Shown piece after piece: positions 62,140 through 64,000 of a DNA stretch of 64,000 nt. Both the position numbers and the translations under genes were made by a program. The notes below the pieces were generated by a model. The model did no database searches, was not told the origin of the DNA, and worked only from the letters and a program-made list of their open reading frames with translations. Origin of the DNA: JBHIYN01 sp041984235. GTDB lineage: Bacteria; Pseudomonadota; Gammaproteobacteria; Ga0077536. Every line of letters begins with the position of its first letter. Positions within the stretch are counted from its first letter, which is position 1. The stretch is taken from positions 1 to 64,000 of the forward strand of contig JBHIYN010000010.1 of the NCBI GenBank assembly GCA_041984235.1. Reading direction: 5' to 3'.

Positions 62140-64000
62140 ATGGCCAGCACAACGCCGGAACAAAGCCGCGACTGGGTCGGAACGCGACTCCCGCGCAAGG
62201 AAGACCAGCGCCTGGTCACCGGACACGGGCGCTACCTCGCCGACATCGTCCTGCCGGGCATGCTGCACGCGGTGTTCGTGCGCAGCGAGTACGCGCATGC
62301 GCGCATCACCGCCATCGATACCAGCGAAGCGGAGGCCATGCCCGGCGTGGTCAGGGTCTATACCGGGGCCGCCATCCGCGACCTGATCAAACCCATGCCC
62401 CAGGCCGTGGTATTGCCCAACCTGCCGGCCAAATACCCCACCTTCTGGCCGCTCGCCACGGACAAGGTCAAGTTTCACGGCGAGCCGGTGGCGCTGGTGG
62501 TGGCGCGCGACAAGTACGTTGCCGAGGACGCGGCCGAGTGCGTTTACGTCGACTACGACGAGCTGCCGCCGATCCTCGATCCCGAGCAGGCACTGGGCGC
62601 CGACTCGGCGCTGGTGCACGAAGAGGACGGCAGCAACGAAATGTTCGCCATGACCTTCACCGGCGGCGAGACGCCGGAGGAGCAGCAGCGCAACGCGGAC
62701 GAGGTGGAGGAGCTGTTCCGCAATGCCGCGGTCACGGTCAAGCAGCGTTTTCGCGTACACCGCACCGGCATCACGCCGATGGAGCCGCGCGGCGTGCTGT
62801 GCGACTGGAATCCCAGCGACGGCCTGACCGCCTACATCACCACGCAGCGCCCGCACATCGACCGCCTCGCGCTGATCGACATTCTCGATATTCCGGGCGA
62901 GCAGGTGCGCGTCGTCGCACCGCGTGACCAGGGCGGCGGTTTCGGCGTGAAAGCGCCCTTCTACCGCGAGAACATCATCATCGCGCATGCGGCACGCGAG
63001 CTCGGCCGCCCGGTGCGGTGGATCGAATCGCGCTACGAGAGCCTGATGAACGTCGGCCAGGAACGTGACCAGATCAACGACATGGAGATCGCGGCAGACG
63101 CCGAGGGCAAGCTGCTCGCGGTCCGCAATCGCGGCGTTGCCGACAACGGCGTCGGCACGACGGGGGTCTACTGGGGCTTCGTCATGCCCTTCCTCGGCGC
63201 CGTCGAGCTGCCGAATGCGTATACCTGGCAGAAAGGCGACGTCAGCCTGCGCGTGGCAACCACCAACAAGGCCTGCCTGACCCCGTCACGGGCGTTCGGG
63301 CACTTCCCCACCCGCTTCGCGCTCGAGCGCGCCATCGACATGGTCGCCGACAAGCTCGGCATGGAGCCGAGTGAGCTCAGGCGCCGCAATCTGGTCGCCG
63401 AGCTGCCCTACACCTCGGTCACCAACGAGTACTACGACAGCGGCGACTTCATCAAGGTGTGGGACAACCTGATGGCACAGGTCGACCTGCCCGCGTTTCG
63501 CGCCGAGCAGGAAGCAGCACGCAAGCAGGGCCGTTACCTCGGCATCGGCTTCGCCTGCGGCGTCGAGCTGTCCGGAGTGGCCTCGGAGCTGCTGGTGCCG
63601 ATGGAGAACCAGCCCGGCTACGGCGCCGCCACGGTGCGCCTGGACCCGCGCGGCAAGGTGCTCGTCTTTGGCGGCGACGCGCCCGGCGGCCAGGGCCACG
63701 AGACCACCACCGCCCAGGTCGTCGCCGCACAGTTCGGGATCAAGCCGAGCGACGTCGTCGTCACTACCGGCGACACCGGCACCACGCCCTTCGGCGCCGG
63801 CTCGATCGGCGCGCGCGCGGGCTCCTACTTCGTCAGTGCCGTCGCCGAAGCCTGCGCCGAGCTGAAGGACAAGATCACGCGCATCCTCGCCCACGACCTG
63901 CAGATCGAGGCCAGCGTGCAGCATTTCGAGTTCAGCAACGGCGAGGTCGTCTACCTCGGCGACGACAGCAAGCGCAAGAGCTTCCGCGATGCCGTCGAGC
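62140..64000 (+). CDS. Molybdenum hydroxylase large (molybdopterin) subunit, CoxL/CutL-like, truncated by the window edge
   Basis: The first 620 residues of a protein that normally has about 770-800; it runs off the right edge with no stop. The N-terminal Ald_Xan_dh domain starts RLPRKEDQRLVTGHGRYLADI. The cofactor domain has RDQGGGFGVKAPFYRENIIIAHAARELGRPVRW and the loop GGDAPGGQGHETTTAQV. At residues 382-390 the active-site loop reads PSRAFGHFP, instead of the AYxCSFR of true form I CO dehydrogenase or AYRGAGR of form II. So the substrate is not CO but probably an aromatic, heterocyclic or aldehyde compound. GGGAGG precedes the ATG. Confidence 0.93.
   Translation, partial: MASTTPEQSRDWVGTRLPRKEDQRLVTGHGRYLADIVLPGMLHAVFVRSEYAHARITAIDTSEAEAMPGVVRVYTGAAIRDLIKPMPQAVVLPNLPAKYPTFWPLATDKVKFHGEPVALVVARDKYVAEDAAECVYVDYDELPPILDPEQALGADSALVHEEDGSNEMFAMTFTGGETPEEQQRNADEVEELFRNAAVTVKQRFRVHRTGITPMEPRGVLCDWNPSDGLTAYITTQRPHIDRLALIDILDIPGEQVRVVAPRDQGGGFGVKAPFYRENIIIAHAARELGRPVRWIESRYESLMNVGQERDQINDMEIAADAEGKLLAVRNRGVADNGVGTTGVYWGFVMPFLGAVELPNAYTWQKGDVSLRVATTNKACLTPSRAFGHFPTRFALERAIDMVADKLGMEPSELRRRNLVAELPYTSVTNEYYDSGDFIKVWDNLMAQVDLPAFRAEQEAARKQGRYLGIGFACGVELSGVASELLVPMENQPGYGAATVRLDPRGKVLVFGGDAPGGQGHETTTAQVVAAQFGIKPSDVVVTTGDTGTTPFGAGSIGARAGSYFVSAVAEACAELKDKITRILAHDLQIEASVQHFEFSNGEVVYLGDDSKRKSFRDAVE

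Noticed and set aside
62140..64000. Carbon monoxide dehydrogenase (coxL)
   Set aside because: The gene order fits, but the AYxCSFR active-site loop is absent; called a molybdenum hydroxylase of unknown substrate.

Overview
The window is 64 kb of GC-rich, tightly packed bacterial chromosome with about 53 protein genes. I see no rRNA, tRNA, CRISPR array, prophage, complete insertion sequence or plasmid gene. The gene set points to a free-living gammaproteobacterium: an EF-P/EpmA/EpmB lysylation module, ParC/ParE close to the E. coli proteins, a full-length HrpA helicase, xseB-ispA, an OprI/Lpp-like lipoprotein and Hsp15. The rubrerythrin/GlpC-like/DUF3501 cluster, flotillin/NfeD, the catabolic acyl-CoA genes and the molybdenum hydroxylase fit an environmental, respiring organism of a deep-branching lineage. 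Genus cannot be read from the sequence.

Layout. 0.1-13.6 kb: orphan MlaC-like lipid-binding protein with a eukaryote-like (type 2) IleS, a GAF/HD-GYP protein, SufE-CysS, cytochrome b561, the methyl cycle pair MetK-AhcY, a quinone oxidoreductase, thioredoxin reductase and an all-alpha dUTPase. 13.7-24.4 kb: an SLC13/TrkA-C transporter, DinG-type helicase with an unknown partner, EF-P with its two modification enzymes around a shared promoter, NfeD and flotillin separated by a small inverted-repeat element, and a progesterone-5-beta-reductase-like SDR. 24.5-28.8 kb: a divergently regulated catabolic cassette (AraC regulator; LLM flavin enzyme, enoyl-CoA hydratase-like protein, acyl-CoA dehydrogenase). 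28.8-33 kb: parC/parE. 33-35.6 kb: peroxide/iron cluster with a palindromic operator candidate. 35.7-40.9 kb: xseB-ispA, mazG, an HNH nuclease coupled to a small exported protein, and an Lpp-like lipoprotein facing an L,D-transpeptidase. 40.9-48.8 kb: phytase-like esterase, MoaB, Hsp15-MoxR-DUF58-transglutaminase operon, an unknown protein and a CMD-Rieske fusion. 48.9-58.2 kb: CPA2 antiporter, HrpA, SLC13 permease, then a PP2C phosphatase fused through one membrane helix to a formylglycine-generating-enzyme-like domain, followed at 4 bp by a repetitive exported protein. 58.2-64 kb: GFA-type zinc protein with threonine aldolase, an SMP-30 lactonase, and a coxM-coxS-coxL-type molybdenum hydroxylase operon running off the right edge.

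How the parts work together. Many same-strand neighbours overlap by ATGA or GTGA (cysS-sufE, dinG pair, hslR-moxR, DUF58-transglutaminase, HNH-exported protein, SLC13-hrpA, GFA-aldolase), so translational coupling is the rule here. Several intrinsic terminators are visible; two lie inside the last codons of the converging gene. A recurring -10/discriminator string TAYACTGCGC precedes four unrelated genes. The least ordinary items are the PP2C-TM-FGE fusion with its exported neighbour, the CMD-Rieske fusion, the type 2 IleS, the molybdenum hydroxylase of unknown substrate and the two inverted-repeat elements.
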